From NCBI GenBank assembly GCA_963663365.2, contig CAXXIH010000002.1:62001-126000 (forward strand): a DNA stretch of 64,000 nucleotides, given 5' to 3'. The notes beneath the pieces are model-generated. The model saw nothing but the letters and a program-made list of their open reading frames with translations, was not told the DNA's origin and searched no databases. The first letter of the stretch is position 1. The number at the start of each line of letters is the position of its first letter. Below, in pieces: positions 18,579 to 27,368 of this stretch. Source of the DNA: G963663365 sp963663365. Its GTDB lineage: Bacteria; Hinthialibacterota; Hinthialibacteria; Hinthialibacterales; G963663365. The position numbers were made by a program, and so were the translations under genes.

Positions 18579-18852
18579 TAGAAGTGGTTTCAGAACACCG
18601 GCTCATAAATGGTCAGGGGAGCGACTCTCCTGATGAGCCGTTTTTAATACCAATTTGCCTTGCAGGGTGCTGATTAGGAATATCTAATAAACACACCCTG
18701 AAATCGTGGGCCGTTAGGTCCCGCCATGGGCGGGATCCTGCCCGGTCACGGGCGGGAGGGCGAATCTCCTGATGAGCCGCTGTTTTTGCACCTTCCGCAT
18801 CAGCTTGGTATGGCCCTGATTTTTCGGAAAAGGTGTTTTGAAACCACTTCTA
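18579..18852 (+). repeat. Repeat element bounded by 21-bp inverted ends
   Basis: The left end starts TAGAAGTGGTTTCAGAACAC (18579-18599). The right end (18832-18852) is its reverse complement, with 20 of 21 positions matching. Between them are modules found elsewhere: CTCCTGATGAGCCG twice, GAAATCGTGGGCCGTTAG, CCTGCCCGGTCACGGGCGGG and the TGCATCAGC/CGCATCAGC-TTGGTATGGCC segment shared with 12.9 kb. A further module with CTCCTGACGAGCCG extends to about 18895. No coding region is apparent. I see no clear target duplication. Confidence 0.65.
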
Positions 18853-18943
18853 GAATTTTGGTACCTGGGGAGAGAGAGGCTCCTGACGAGCCGAAACTCA
18901 TTCCCCGGAAATCATGATGAATCCCCCCAATGAGGAGACTTCG

Positions 18944-19870
18944 ATGAAATCCTTATTACAGATTGGCTTTAATGGCAAACAAACGGGACGGCTGGTTTTA
19001 GTAGCCGCTTTTGTTTTATTGATTGCCGCATCCGGTTTTGCGGAGGAAAAAGAAATGGTGTTGCTTTGGGAAGATGGCGCCCCTGGTGCAATGGGGGATA
19101 CTGACAAGGACATACCGGCCATTATTCTTTATCCGGCTGATCAAAACACTGCCAATGGCGCGGCCGTTGTTGTCTGCCCCGGTGGTGGTTATGGCGGCTT
19201 AGCCATGAATCATGAAGGCCATGATGTCGCCCGCTGGCTCAATTCGCATGGCATTTCCGCTTTTATCCTTCGTTACCGTGTTTCTCCTTATCGTCATCCT
19301 ATTCCTCTGGGTGATGCCCAACGCGCCATACGTACTGTACGCAGCCGTGCGGATGAATGGGGCGTCGATCCGAGCCGAATTGGTATTCTTGGTTTCTCCG
19401 CCGGCGGCCATCTAACTTCTTCAGCCGCCACACATTTTGATCATGGCGATCCCAATGCTTCCGATCCTATCGAACATGCCAGTTGCAGACCCGATTTCGC
19501 CGTCTTGGTCTATCCTGTCATTACCCTGACCGATGAACGGTATACGCATGTCGGTTCACGCAACAATCTTTTGGGTAAGGATGCCGATCCCGAATTGATG
19601 AAGTTGATGTCGAATGAATTGCAGGTGACCAAAGATACCCCGCCCACGTTCCTTATGCACACCAGTAACGATACCGGTGTGCCTGCAGAGAACAGCATTC
19701 TCTTTTATTTGGCTTTACGTAAAGCCGGTGTGCCCGCTGAGATGCATATCTATGAGAAAGGCCAGCATGGTTTCGGGCTCGCTCCCAATGATCCCGAACT
19801 CTCCAATTGGCCGGACCGCTGCATTGCCTGGTTCCGTTTTCGTGGATTTTTAGGCGACTCGGGAGGGTAA
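18944..19870 (+). CDS. Secreted alpha/beta-hydrolase, acetyl-esterase-like
   Basis: A 308-residue protein with a signal peptide (residues 1-31, hydrophobic LVLVAAFVLLIAASGFA). The fold is alpha/beta hydrolase of the BD-FAE / acetyl-xylan-esterase type. The oxyanion region is VVCPGGGYGG, the nucleophile is S152 in GFSAGGH, and the acid and histidine lie in HTSNDTGVP and GQHGFG. Such enzymes remove acetyl or other small acyl groups from plant or surface polysaccharides outside the cell. The ATG at 18944 has GAGGAG upstream. It follows the acetyltransferase operon after a repeat element, so a matching deacetylation role is possible but not shown. Confidence 0.85.
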   Translation: MKSLLQIGFNGKQTGRLVLVAAFVLLIAASGFAEEKEMVLLWEDGAPGAMGDTDKDIPAIILYPADQNTANGAAVVVCPGGGYGGLAMNHEGHDVARWLNSHGISAFILRYRVSPYRHPIPLGDAQRAIRTVRSRADEWGVDPSRIGILGFSAGGHLTSSAATHFDHGDPNASDPIEHASCRPDFAVLVYPVITLTDERYTHVGSRNNLLGKDADPELMKLMSNELQVTKDTPPTFLMHTSNDTGVPAENSILFYLALRKAGVPAEMHIYEKGQHGFGLAPNDPELSNWPDRCIAWFRFRGFLGDSGG

Positions 19871-21690
19871 GGCTCCCGCCGAACCATTTATTTCTATAAG
19901 CTAAACATGTATCTCTGTAGGGTGGGTGATTTCACCCACCATGAAGAAATCCTTATTTAAATAAATCGACGGGTGGGCGGCACAAAGGTCTGCGTATCCC
20001 ATAAACTCCCTCGCCATCCAACCAACTCCGCAAATCTTTCGTGCCCTTCTATCCCATTTCGTGCTTTCGTGGTTCATATTGGAAAACTTGCGCTTACGGT
20101 AATAACTCCCCCGCTATCAACCAAATTTCTCAAACACCCACACCAAGCACCGTAGGTGCGCAATGCAATAGCCCAGGACAGAGTTTGGGCGTCGAAGACG
20201 GCCAAACGGCGGCCTGGTTCAACATCCCCCACAATTCCTAAGCGCTGTAAGCGCGCAAGAAAATACTTCTGTATCGCCGTGCAGGGTGCCGACCAACTTC
20301 ATCCCTCACCCACACCCCGAAATCATGAGGCGTTAGCCTTCTTGCCCACCGGGGTACCCTGACGCTGTAAGTGCGAAGCAAATCTGCTTTCTACTCTCCA
20401 CTCTCCACTCTCCACTCTCTCCTCTCTCGCCGCCAACAGCGGCGCGCAGGGTGCTGATCTACTAATTCCCTCACGCACCCTTCGAAATCGTGAGGCGTTA
20501 GCCTTCTTGCCTACCGGGGTACCCGGGCGTTAGTTGTCATGTCCTGCCCGGTCACGGGCCAACGGCGGTCACGCAGCGGGAGGGCGAATCCCGCCAGGGG
20601 CGGGATGAGCCGCTGTGTGTTTCAAGCCAAACTTGTATCTTTTATCGGGTGGCCCAGACACGCGTCAGCGCTTCTAGGTGCGCCAGCACAAGAGGCGGTA
20701 TCAAAAATTGCTTATCGCATAAACTCCCCCGCCATCCTCCTAACTCTCTCCACCAAACACACCAAGCACTGTAAGCGCGTAGCAATTCCACTTTCTCCTC
20801 TCCACTTTCTCCTTTCTCGCCGCTGCCAGCGGCGTTCTGCAGGGTGCTGACCAAGAAATATCTAATAAATACACTTTGAAATCGTGAGGCGTTAGCCGTC
20901 ATGTCCACGGCGGTCACGCCGCGTGAGGCGTTAGCCTTCTTGCCCACCGGGGTACCCTGACGCTGTAAGTGCGAAGCAAATCTGCTTTCTACTCTCCACT
21001 CTCCACTCTCTCCTCTCTCGCCGCCAACAGCGGCGCGCTGGGTGCTGATCTACTAATTCCCTCACGCACCCTTCGAAATCGTGGGCCGGTAGCTGTCTTG
21101 TCCTGCCCGGCCACGGGCTCCACTCTCTATTTGGGTGCGCGGGCCGCGCATATGCGCGCACCGGTTGCCTTAAATCCGGGTGCCGGCAGGCGTCGGGTCC
21201 ACGGCGGTCACGCTGCGGGAGGGCGAATCCCGCCAGGGGCGGGATGAGCCGCTGTTTGCCATACGTACACATGTATCTCACCATCCACCACTCCCCTCAA
21301 ACACCCACACCATGTCCTGAAAGAACACCAGGTTAAAGCCCCAGGCAAGCGTAGCGCAGCCTGGGGTCAAGAATAAAAAATAATCGGCCCTGTAAGGGCC
21401 GTAGAAATGAAACAACATTTGAAAAATCTTCTCCCCATCCACCCATCCCTGCAAAATCTTCGTGCCTTTCGTTCCCCCTTCGTGCTTTCGTGATTCTACT
21501 CTCTGCTCTCTCGCCGCCCACGGCGGCGTGCAGGGTGCTCCCCAACTAAATCCTATGTACACACTCCGAAATCGTGAGGCGTTAGCCATCTTGCCCACCG
21601 GGGTACCCGGGCGGGCGGCGGTAGCCGTCATGCCAACGGGGGTTCCCCGGCAACATCCCTATGGACTTGACTTTTGTCAGGCTAAGCTAA
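19871..21690 (+). repeat. Large array of hairpin-rich repeat modules
   Basis: About 1.8 kb without a credible gene. Modules recur several times in the same orientation. Examples are TTCGTGCCCTT...TTTCGTGNTTC; CTCTCCACTCTCTCCTCTCT; GGGTGCTGATCTACTAATTC with GCACCC (hairpin ends); AAATCGTGAGGCGTTAGCC; CTTGCCCACCGGGGTACCC; CCTGCCCGGTCACGGGC; CACCAAGCACCGTAGGTGCG; the palindrome GGTGCGCGGGCC...ATGCGCGCACC; and GCCCCAGGCAAGCGTAGCGC with GCCTGGGG near 21330. One unit at about 20345-20510 is repeated almost exactly at about 20945-21080. Open frames here merely translate the repeats. Confidence 0.8.
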
Positions 21691-21756
21691 GTTTTTGTTG
21701 TATACTGTATTTAATCTCTAAGTTCACCCTGTGTGGGATACACATCGGATTGGCAA

Positions 21757-22119
21757 ATGTTAACGACTCACATGCGAAAGATTGCTGCCTGGATACAGAT
21801 CGCCGGCTACTCCGCGATTCTGCTGACGGCTTCTTTGCATAATCATGTCCAATCCCACAATCCAAACTGTACCGAATCAGGCGTCTGTGGCGCACATACC
21901 CAAGGCTTAACTGAATCGGATTCCGATTGCCACCTGAAGGCTAGTGATGCCGACTGTCCGATTTGCCACGTTTTAAACACATTCCATTCGAGTCCGGCCG
22001 ATGTAGAACAAGTCGTACTCATACCGTTCTCGCTTGATTTCCCAACAGTTGCCGTAATCCAACCGGATACGATTTGCCGGGAAAATCCAAGGCAACGTGC
22101 TCCTCCGGTTCTTTTGTAG
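21757..22119 (+). CDS. Small Cys/His-rich exported protein (DUF2946-like)
   Basis: About 120 residues. An N-terminal membrane or signal segment (WIQIAGYSAILLTASL) is followed by His and Cys residues (LHNHVQSHNPNC, CGAHT, then DCPICHVLNTFH) and a C-terminal RQRAPPVLL. The CPxC and terminal R-x-PP features resemble the DUF2946 family, which is often seen near metal-transport genes; the match is by eye only. ATG at 21757 and ATG at 21772 are both possible starts and neither has a strong ribosome site. It lies upstream of the FG-GAP protein on the same strand, 123 bases apart. Metal binding is an inference from the His/Cys content. Confidence 0.5.
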   Translation: MLTTHMRKIAAWIQIAGYSAILLTASLHNHVQSHNPNCTESGVCGAHTQGLTESDSDCHLKASDADCPICHVLNTFHSSPADVEQVVLIPFSLDFPTVAVIQPDTICRENPRQRAPPVLL

Positions 22120-22242
22120 ACCTCTCTAAAACGAAAACCGGTATTTCAAAAATGCAGTGGCGCAGCTCTGTTCATGCGCCGGATCTGTATCGATTGGTAG
22201 TACCAATAATTAATCATTGCCAATTATCTAAGGAGCACGCAG

Positions 22243-24030
22243 ATGATTTATCAACATGCAAAGCCTGTTGTTTCACAATTATCTTTAATTCGAATTTCAA
22301 CACTTCTTATTTTATTCACATTTACCCTCATTTCCGCCATTCCGGGATATGGGCAAACTTTATTTGAAGACCGGGGCCAGGAATCCGGACTTCAAGGTTC
22401 ATTCGATCTTGTACAGTTCGGTACAGCCTGGGGAGATTATGATGGCGATGGTCTTGAGGACCTGTTTGTCGCCAACAATCCCGATAATCAACTCTTCCGT
22501 AACCTGGGTGACGGCACATTCGAAGATGTGAGTGCGCTGTCCGGAATCCAAGATGAGGATTTCAAAGCCGGCGGCGGTGCCTGGGGAGACTATGATGGTG
22601 ATGGCGATCTCGATCTGTTTGTCTGCAACACAGCCGCCGTTGAGGCTTCAGAAAATGGAGATGGTGAACCTGAACCTGTTCCCAATCGGCTCTACCGTAA
22701 CCAAGGCGGCGGTGTCTTCAGCGATGTAGCCGCCGAGGCGTTGGTTTCCGGTGAAATCGAAGGCGTAACCGGCGGTACGTTTAGTGCCGCTTGGGCCGAT
22801 TACGATAACGATGGCGCGTTGGATATCATCGTGAGCAATCGCTATTTCGGCCCATTGCTTTACCGCAATCTCGGCAATGGAACCTTTACCTATGCCACCG
22901 AACAAGCGGGATTAGAGCATGAAGAGCATCATGAGGGCGAAGAGCACGAGGAAGAAGGCGAGCATGAGCATGAAGGTCATATTTCAAGCGCAGAACACGC
23001 CGTATGGTCGGACTTCGACAATGATGGCGATCTTGATCTGTATTTAAGCATCGCCATAGCCACGGAACACCATCATCATGATGAAGAAACTGAGTCCGTC
23101 AAATATAAAAAAGATCAAGAAGAAGCCTCGGAATCCGAGAATCTGTTCTTCTACAACAACGGTGATGGGACCTTCACCGATGGCACCGAAGACTGTGGAG
23201 CCGCCGATCCCAATCCTGCTGTCACCCACGCCGCCATCAGCGGAGATTACAACAACGATGGGCTTATGGATTTGTTCGTCTGCAATCTCGGTTCCGTAAA
23301 TGAAGGTACCGCCGCGCCCTCACGCCTATTTAGGAATGATGGCGGAACATTCACCGATGTCACGGCCGAAGCCGGAATCGCGGATGATTTCTATGCATTA
23401 AGCGCTGCATGGGTGGATTTCAACAACGATGGATATCTGGATTTAAGTATTATCTATCACCCTTCGCATGATGATTACCCCGCCGGTGTTCTGTTTACGA
23501 CTCCACATCCACTCTATCTCTCCAATGGAGATGGAACCTTTACCAATCTGAATGCCGAAAATCTGGATGCCATTGAAGTTACAGGCGTATCCGACATCTC
23601 GCATTTGTTCGGAATGGCCTGGGCCGATCCTGACCGCGATGGCGATATGGATTTTGTGGCTACGGAAAGCCACGGCGATGGCCCCTTACGTTTTTACACC
23701 AATCAAACCGCGGCCGAGGGCAATCATTGGCTGCAAGTCGAACTGCAATCGGATCCATCGAATGCCAATTGCGCAGGCGCGCGGATCACAGTGACCGCGA
23801 ATGGGCAGAGCCAGATTCGTGATGCCGGCATGAGTTGGAGCGGTTTTGGAAGCCAATCCCAAACGGCCGAACACTTCGGACTTGGTGATGCCACATCCGC
23901 ATCAGTCCAAGTTCGTTGGACCGATGGAACAGTAGAACTTTTTGACAATGTACAAGCGGACCAACGCCACCAACTTGTAAAAGGTGAAGGCCAAATCATT
24001 TCAGATGTTGAACATTGGGTGAATTTCTAA
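22243..24030 (+). CDS. Secreted FG-GAP/VCBS repeat protein with ASPIC/UnbV C-terminus
   Basis: A 595-residue exported protein with an N-terminal hydrophobic signal (about residues 17-37). Seven or more FG-GAP/VCBS blades carry calcium-binding loops of the DxDxDGxxD kind: WGDYDGDGLEDLFVANN, WADYDNDGALDIIVSN, WSDFDNDGDLDLYLS, SGDYNNDGLMDLFVCN. They predict a beta-propeller. The C-terminal ~80 residues (GARITVTANGQSQIRDAG, VQVRWTDGTVELFDNV) match the ASPIC/UnbV domain. Two inserts are unusual: a Glu/His-rich stretch at about residues 225-250 and HHHHDEE with a charged run at about 275-303, which could bind metal. AAGGAG lies nine bases before the ATG. Function is unknown; relatives are cell-surface proteins common in PVC bacteria. 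Confidence 0.88.
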   Translation: MIYQHAKPVVSQLSLIRISTLLILFTFTLISAIPGYGQTLFEDRGQESGLQGSFDLVQFGTAWGDYDGDGLEDLFVANNPDNQLFRNLGDGTFEDVSALSGIQDEDFKAGGGAWGDYDGDGDLDLFVCNTAAVEASENGDGEPEPVPNRLYRNQGGGVFSDVAAEALVSGEIEGVTGGTFSAAWADYDNDGALDIIVSNRYFGPLLYRNLGNGTFTYATEQAGLEHEEHHEGEEHEEEGEHEHEGHISSAEHAVWSDFDNDGDLDLYLSIAIATEHHHHDEETESVKYKKDQEEASESENLFFYNNGDGTFTDGTEDCGAADPNPAVTHAAISGDYNNDGLMDLFVCNLGSVNEGTAAPSRLFRNDGGTFTDVTAEAGIADDFYALSAAWVDFNNDGYLDLSIIYHPSHDDYPAGVLFTTPHPLYLSNGDGTFTNLNAENLDAIEVTGVSDISHLFGMAWADPDRDGDMDFVATESHGDGPLRFYTNQTAAEGNHWLQVELQSDPSNANCAGARITVTANGQSQIRDAGMSWSGFGSQSQTAEHFGLGDATSASVQVRWTDGTVELFDNVQADQRHQLVKGEGQIISDVEHWVNF

Positions 24031-24050
24031 AGAAGACAGCCGGGTAAAAT

Positions 24051-24092
24051 GAGGCGTCTTTTGCATTGCATTGCGCTAGCAGAAGACGCCTC
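24051..24092 (+). terminator. Possible terminator hairpin after the FG-GAP gene
   Basis: GAGGCGTCTT at 24051-24060 pairs perfectly with AAGACGCCTC at 24083-24092 across a 22-base loop. Only a short T-run (TCTTCC) follows, so termination is uncertain. Confidence 0.35.
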
Positions 24093-24124
24093 TTCCGCTC
24101 GGAAGTTTATGACGGTGCGTTACA

Positions 24125-24772
24125 ATGAATACGAATTATAAATTAAGAACAACCTTATGTTTGGGGTTTACTCTGATTGAGCTGCTCATTGTTGTGGCAA
24201 TCATCGGAATTCTAGCGGCTATCGCCGTTCCGAATTTTCTACGCGCTCAGGTTTTGGCCAATATCTCACGCGTTCAAGCCGACCAGAAAAATCTGGCGGT
24301 TGCCATCTCTTCCTATCAAATCGACAAAAATCAGCCCCCGCACACAACCATCTATTCAGGTGACAAACAATATAATTTTGCGCATCAATACAACATTTTG
24401 ACAACGCCGATAGCTTATTTGAATGCCATACCCACCGATCCATTTCCCCATCGGAGCGCACGCGAACTCGACCAAACGGTGGACTTCAAACATGTCGTAC
24501 CCGGAGCCTACGCCTATGGTTATTTTCGCGCCGACAGGAGCGGCCCGGGCGGACGATACAATTTCGGCACACACAAATGGATGGTCACCTCCAGCGGTCC
24601 CGATGGTCTCTTGCAGTATTTTGCTTATTACCCGCAATCGGAAACCGAAGGCACAGAGCTATGTTCCGTATGCAATATCACAACACCCGGCGTGCTTCTG
24701 TTGGCTACCGTCTATGATTCAAGCAATGGCCTGCGCAGCTCAGGAGAAATCATCCGCTGGCATGGACACTAA
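24125..24772 (+). CDS. Secreted pseudopilin
   Basis: A 215-residue prepilin-like protein. The signal is short and ends in G before FTLIELLIVVAIIGILAAIA, with E at position 5 of the mature helix. The globular part carries TTPIAYL followed by DPFP, two cysteines (LCSVC), and the C-terminal YDSSNGLRSSGEIIRW shared with the pseudopilin at 32399. A peptidase of the PilD type would process it, but none is in the window. It stands between the FG-GAP gene and the convergent sialidase-like gene. A contribution to a type II-like secretion pseudopilus or surface filament is inferred from the family only. Confidence 0.85.
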   Translation: MNTNYKLRTTLCLGFTLIELLIVVAIIGILAAIAVPNFLRAQVLANISRVQADQKNLAVAISSYQIDKNQPPHTTIYSGDKQYNFAHQYNILTTPIAYLNAIPTDPFPHRSARELDQTVDFKHVVPGAYAYGYFRADRSGPGGRYNFGTHKWMVTSSGPDGLLQYFAYYPQSETEGTELCSVCNITTPGVLLLATVYDSSNGLRSSGEIIRWHGH

Positions 24773-24829
24773 TCGCTGTTGCGGAATCAAATCACTTGGA
24801 TACACGTCGCGGAATAGATGAAAATCCGC

Positions 24830-25945
24830 CTATTTCCCGGCATTCAAAATATTCTTGATGGGAACAAGCGTCGCCCGGCATTCGGCATTGGAACCATCGT
24901 AACTTGATTTGTGTTCGCCCGCCCAATAATGCACAATCAGAAGATTGTCGCCAAGCACGACTGCGCTGGGGTATCCGAAATCGCCGCTGACCGGAGAAGT
25001 CAGGATAAGTTGAGTTTCGGTGTTCCAGGTCTTGCCGCCATCGCGGGAAAGAATGCCCCGGATCTCTTTTTTCTCATCCCGTCGATTCCCAAAGATCATA
25101 AGAATTGTGTTTTGCCCCAAATCAATTAGGTCGGCGGGATGCTGACTTCTATCCGTAGCTTGCACCATATGGGTCCATGTACGCCCCGAATCGGTGCTGC
25201 GGTATAAATCGACAAATGCGCCATTGAGGTCGTCACGCGCCGCCGCCAGAAGGCTCCCATCAGCCAGCTGAATCAAACCGGTCTCATTATGCCCGGCAGC
25301 AATCAGGGATGGATCGCCCCAGGTGGCGCCCTCATCAGTGGAGCGAACCACATAGGCATAATCCCGAACAGACTCGCTCGGTTCCGGCATGTTCGGTACC
25401 GCGGATGCATGACGGCCATAAACATTTTGAAGATAGGAACCGTCCTGCAGACGGATAATCCTGCCAAAGGGCGAGGTGGATTCGTTATCTCCCAGCCACA
25501 GGTTTTTAAAGGCCGACCAGGTTAATCCCTCATCATCAGAATAAACCTGCATATCCCGAGCCAAGCCGAAGGTTGGCGTGTAAATGCCATCGCCCGTATA
25601 GCTGGCCTGATGATGAAAACCTAACAATATGCGTCCACTAGGAGTTACACCAAATGCCGGATTTCGGTCATCGGCGGAGGTATCGACCGCCGTCCGTTTC
25701 TTCTGCCACACCAAGCCATCATCGGAAAAGAACATATCAAGCCGTCCGCCAATGTTTATGTGCCCGCCGCCACCGCGTAATACAACCACAACCCCGCCAT
25801 GCGGATTTTTGTCCATGACCGGAAAATATCCCTGACCGTTGCAGACAGTGGATGTCTGCAAACCGGGAGTCGCAGTTAAATCAATTGTTTGGCCGGGTTG
25901 TCCATATTGACCGATAACAACGAGCAATGCGGCAAGTAGGTGCAT
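24830..25945 (-). CDS. Secreted sialidase-like BNR-repeat protein
   Basis: A 371-residue protein with a short signal peptide (MHLLAALLVVIGQYG). Four Asp-box motifs of the SxDxGxTW type mark a six-bladed sialidase propeller: YSDDEGLTWSAF, RSTDEGATWGDP, YRSTDSGRTWTHM and LSRDGGKTWNTE. The N-terminal VVVLRGGGGH and the glutamate-containing NETGLIQLADGSLLAAARDD agree with the exo-alpha-sialidase superfamily. True sialidases use an arginine triad and a Tyr/Glu pair, which I cannot verify by eye, so the substrate may be another glycan. It is transcribed alone, divergently from the alcohol dehydrogenase operon. Confidence 0.82.
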   Translation of the reverse strand: MHLLAALLVVIGQYGQPGQTIDLTATPGLQTSTVCNGQGYFPVMDKNPHGGVVVVLRGGGGHINIGGRLDMFFSDDGLVWQKKRTAVDTSADDRNPAFGVTPSGRILLGFHHQASYTGDGIYTPTFGLARDMQVYSDDEGLTWSAFKNLWLGDNESTSPFGRIIRLQDGSYLQNVYGRHASAVPNMPEPSESVRDYAYVVRSTDEGATWGDPSLIAAGHNETGLIQLADGSLLAAARDDLNGAFVDLYRSTDSGRTWTHMVQATDRSQHPADLIDLGQNTILMIFGNRRDEKKEIRGILSRDGGKTWNTETQLILTSPVSGDFGYPSAVVLGDNLLIVHYWAGEHKSSYDGSNAECRATLVPIKNILNAGK

Positions 25946-26131
25946 AGGCTTTCTCCCAATGTTGGTTTTTGAACTTCTGCTCCCAAACTAACACAGACCA
26001 CCCAAGCGGGTATAGCCGATTGGAGTCCGGGGCTCCTAATGCAGCCATTGCACACCGGCTGCCCCAAAGAGAAAATCAGCCGCACCCCCTTGAGCGCGTG
26101 ACGGGCGGCGCGATAATCCTTATCAAAGAAT

Positions 26132-26187
26132 CAGTGACGCATTAAATTAACTTTAGCCTCAAATCGAGGCCCATTTTTCGGTCACTG
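26132..26187 (+). promoter_or_regulatory. Structured leader just ahead of the alcohol dehydrogenase start
   Basis: CAGTGAC (26132-26138) pairs with GTCACTG (26181-26187) and encloses a smaller hairpin, GCCTC-AAATC-GAGGC (26156-26170), followed by CCATTTTT. The outer stem ends right where the GGAGAG ribosome site begins. It could be an attenuator, a translation-control hairpin or an operator. Confidence 0.35.
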
Positions 26188-26199
26188 TGGAGAGCGACC

Positions 26200-27366
26200 T
26201 TGTACGAAGGAATCACACAATTCTCATTTCCGACCACCGTCGTTTTCGGCCCCGGGTCAATCAAAAAATTGCCCGATTGCCTCAAAGACGTTGGTATCAA
26301 GAAGCCTTTGGTTGTAACCGACAGCGGTCTATTGGAGACGGATGCTTTTGCCCGTCTCAAGACCACACTCACTGAATCCGGACAGGATCACGCCTTATTT
26401 TCTGATGTCCATCCCAATCCATTAGAAGATGATGTCGAAAAAGGCGGCGCGTTGCTTAAGCAACAAAAATGCGATGGCATTATCGCCATTGGCGGCGGCA
26501 GCGCTTTGGATGCCGCAAAAGGTATCGCCGTGCGTGCCGCGCATGATGGTCCCTTTGCTTCATTCGATGCATTCAATGGCGGCGTCGCGCGCATTACCGG
26601 CCCCTTGGCTCCGATTATCGCCATCCCTACAACTTCGGGAACCGGAAGCGAAGTTGGACGGGCTGCTGTAATTACAATCCCCAGTTTGGACAAAAAGATT
26701 ATTGTCTTTAGCCCCATGCTTCTTGCCAAACGGGTTATCGGCGATCCCGAATTGACTTTGGGACTTCCCCCGAAACTTACCGCCGCTACAGGCATGGATG
26801 CTTTCACCCATAATATCGAATCCCTGACCGCGCCGATCTTCCACCCCATCTGCGATGCAGTTGCGGTGGGCGGATTGGAATTATCCGTCAAATACTTAGA
26901 ACGGGCCACCAAAGATGGTCAGGATTTAGAGGCACGTACGTACATGATGGTCGCGGCCATGATGGGCGCGATTGCCTTCCAAAAAGACCTGGGTGCGGCC
27001 CACTCCCTGGCGCATCCGCTATCCACCGCATTTGGCGTTCATCACGGATTAGCCAATGCCGTCTGCCTCCCTGCGGTCATGCGTTTCAACCGCGAAGTTG
27101 CCGCATCGGCCTATGCCCGTCTGGCGGGAATTTTCGGTGTTAACACATTTGAAATGGATACGCTCGAAGCCGCCGATAAGGCTGTCGCCGAAGTCAGCGC
27201 TTTGAATGAACGTTTGGGGATTCCGGCCCGCTTGCGCGATTGCGGTGTACCGGAAGATGCACTTGAGGCTCTCTCACAAAAAGCCTTTGAAGATCCTTGT
27301 CACGCCACAAATCCGCGTCCATGCACGCGGGAAGATTTACTTCGTCTCTATCAGGAAAGTTGGTAA
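26200..27366 (+). CDS. Iron-containing alcohol dehydrogenase
   Basis: A 388-residue group III alcohol dehydrogenase, cytoplasmic, interconverting an alcohol and an aldehyde with NAD(P). The cofactor loop is IGGGSALDAAKGI. The substrate segment PTTSGTGSEVGRAAVIT is a family hallmark. The metal ligands are expected in GMDAFTHNIES and in AHSLAHPLSTAFGVHHG. The likely start is the TTG at 26200, six bases after GGAGAG. It ends two bases before the aldehyde dehydrogenase start, and a glutamine-synthetase-like gene follows. This arrangement fits oxidation of an amino-alcohol or diol through its aldehyde to the acid. The actual substrate is unknown. Confidence 0.9.
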   Translation: MYEGITQFSFPTTVVFGPGSIKKLPDCLKDVGIKKPLVVTDSGLLETDAFARLKTTLTESGQDHALFSDVHPNPLEDDVEKGGALLKQQKCDGIIAIGGGSALDAAKGIAVRAAHDGPFASFDAFNGGVARITGPLAPIIAIPTTSGTGSEVGRAAVITIPSLDKKIIVFSPMLLAKRVIGDPELTLGLPPKLTAATGMDAFTHNIESLTAPIFHPICDAVAVGGLELSVKYLERATKDGQDLEARTYMMVAAMMGAIAFQKDLGAAHSLAHPLSTAFGVHHGLANAVCLPAVMRFNREVAASAYARLAGIFGVNTFEMDTLEAADKAVAEVSALNERLGIPARLRDCGVPEDALEALSQKAFEDPCHATNPRPCTREDLLRLYQESW

Positions 27367-27368
27367 TC

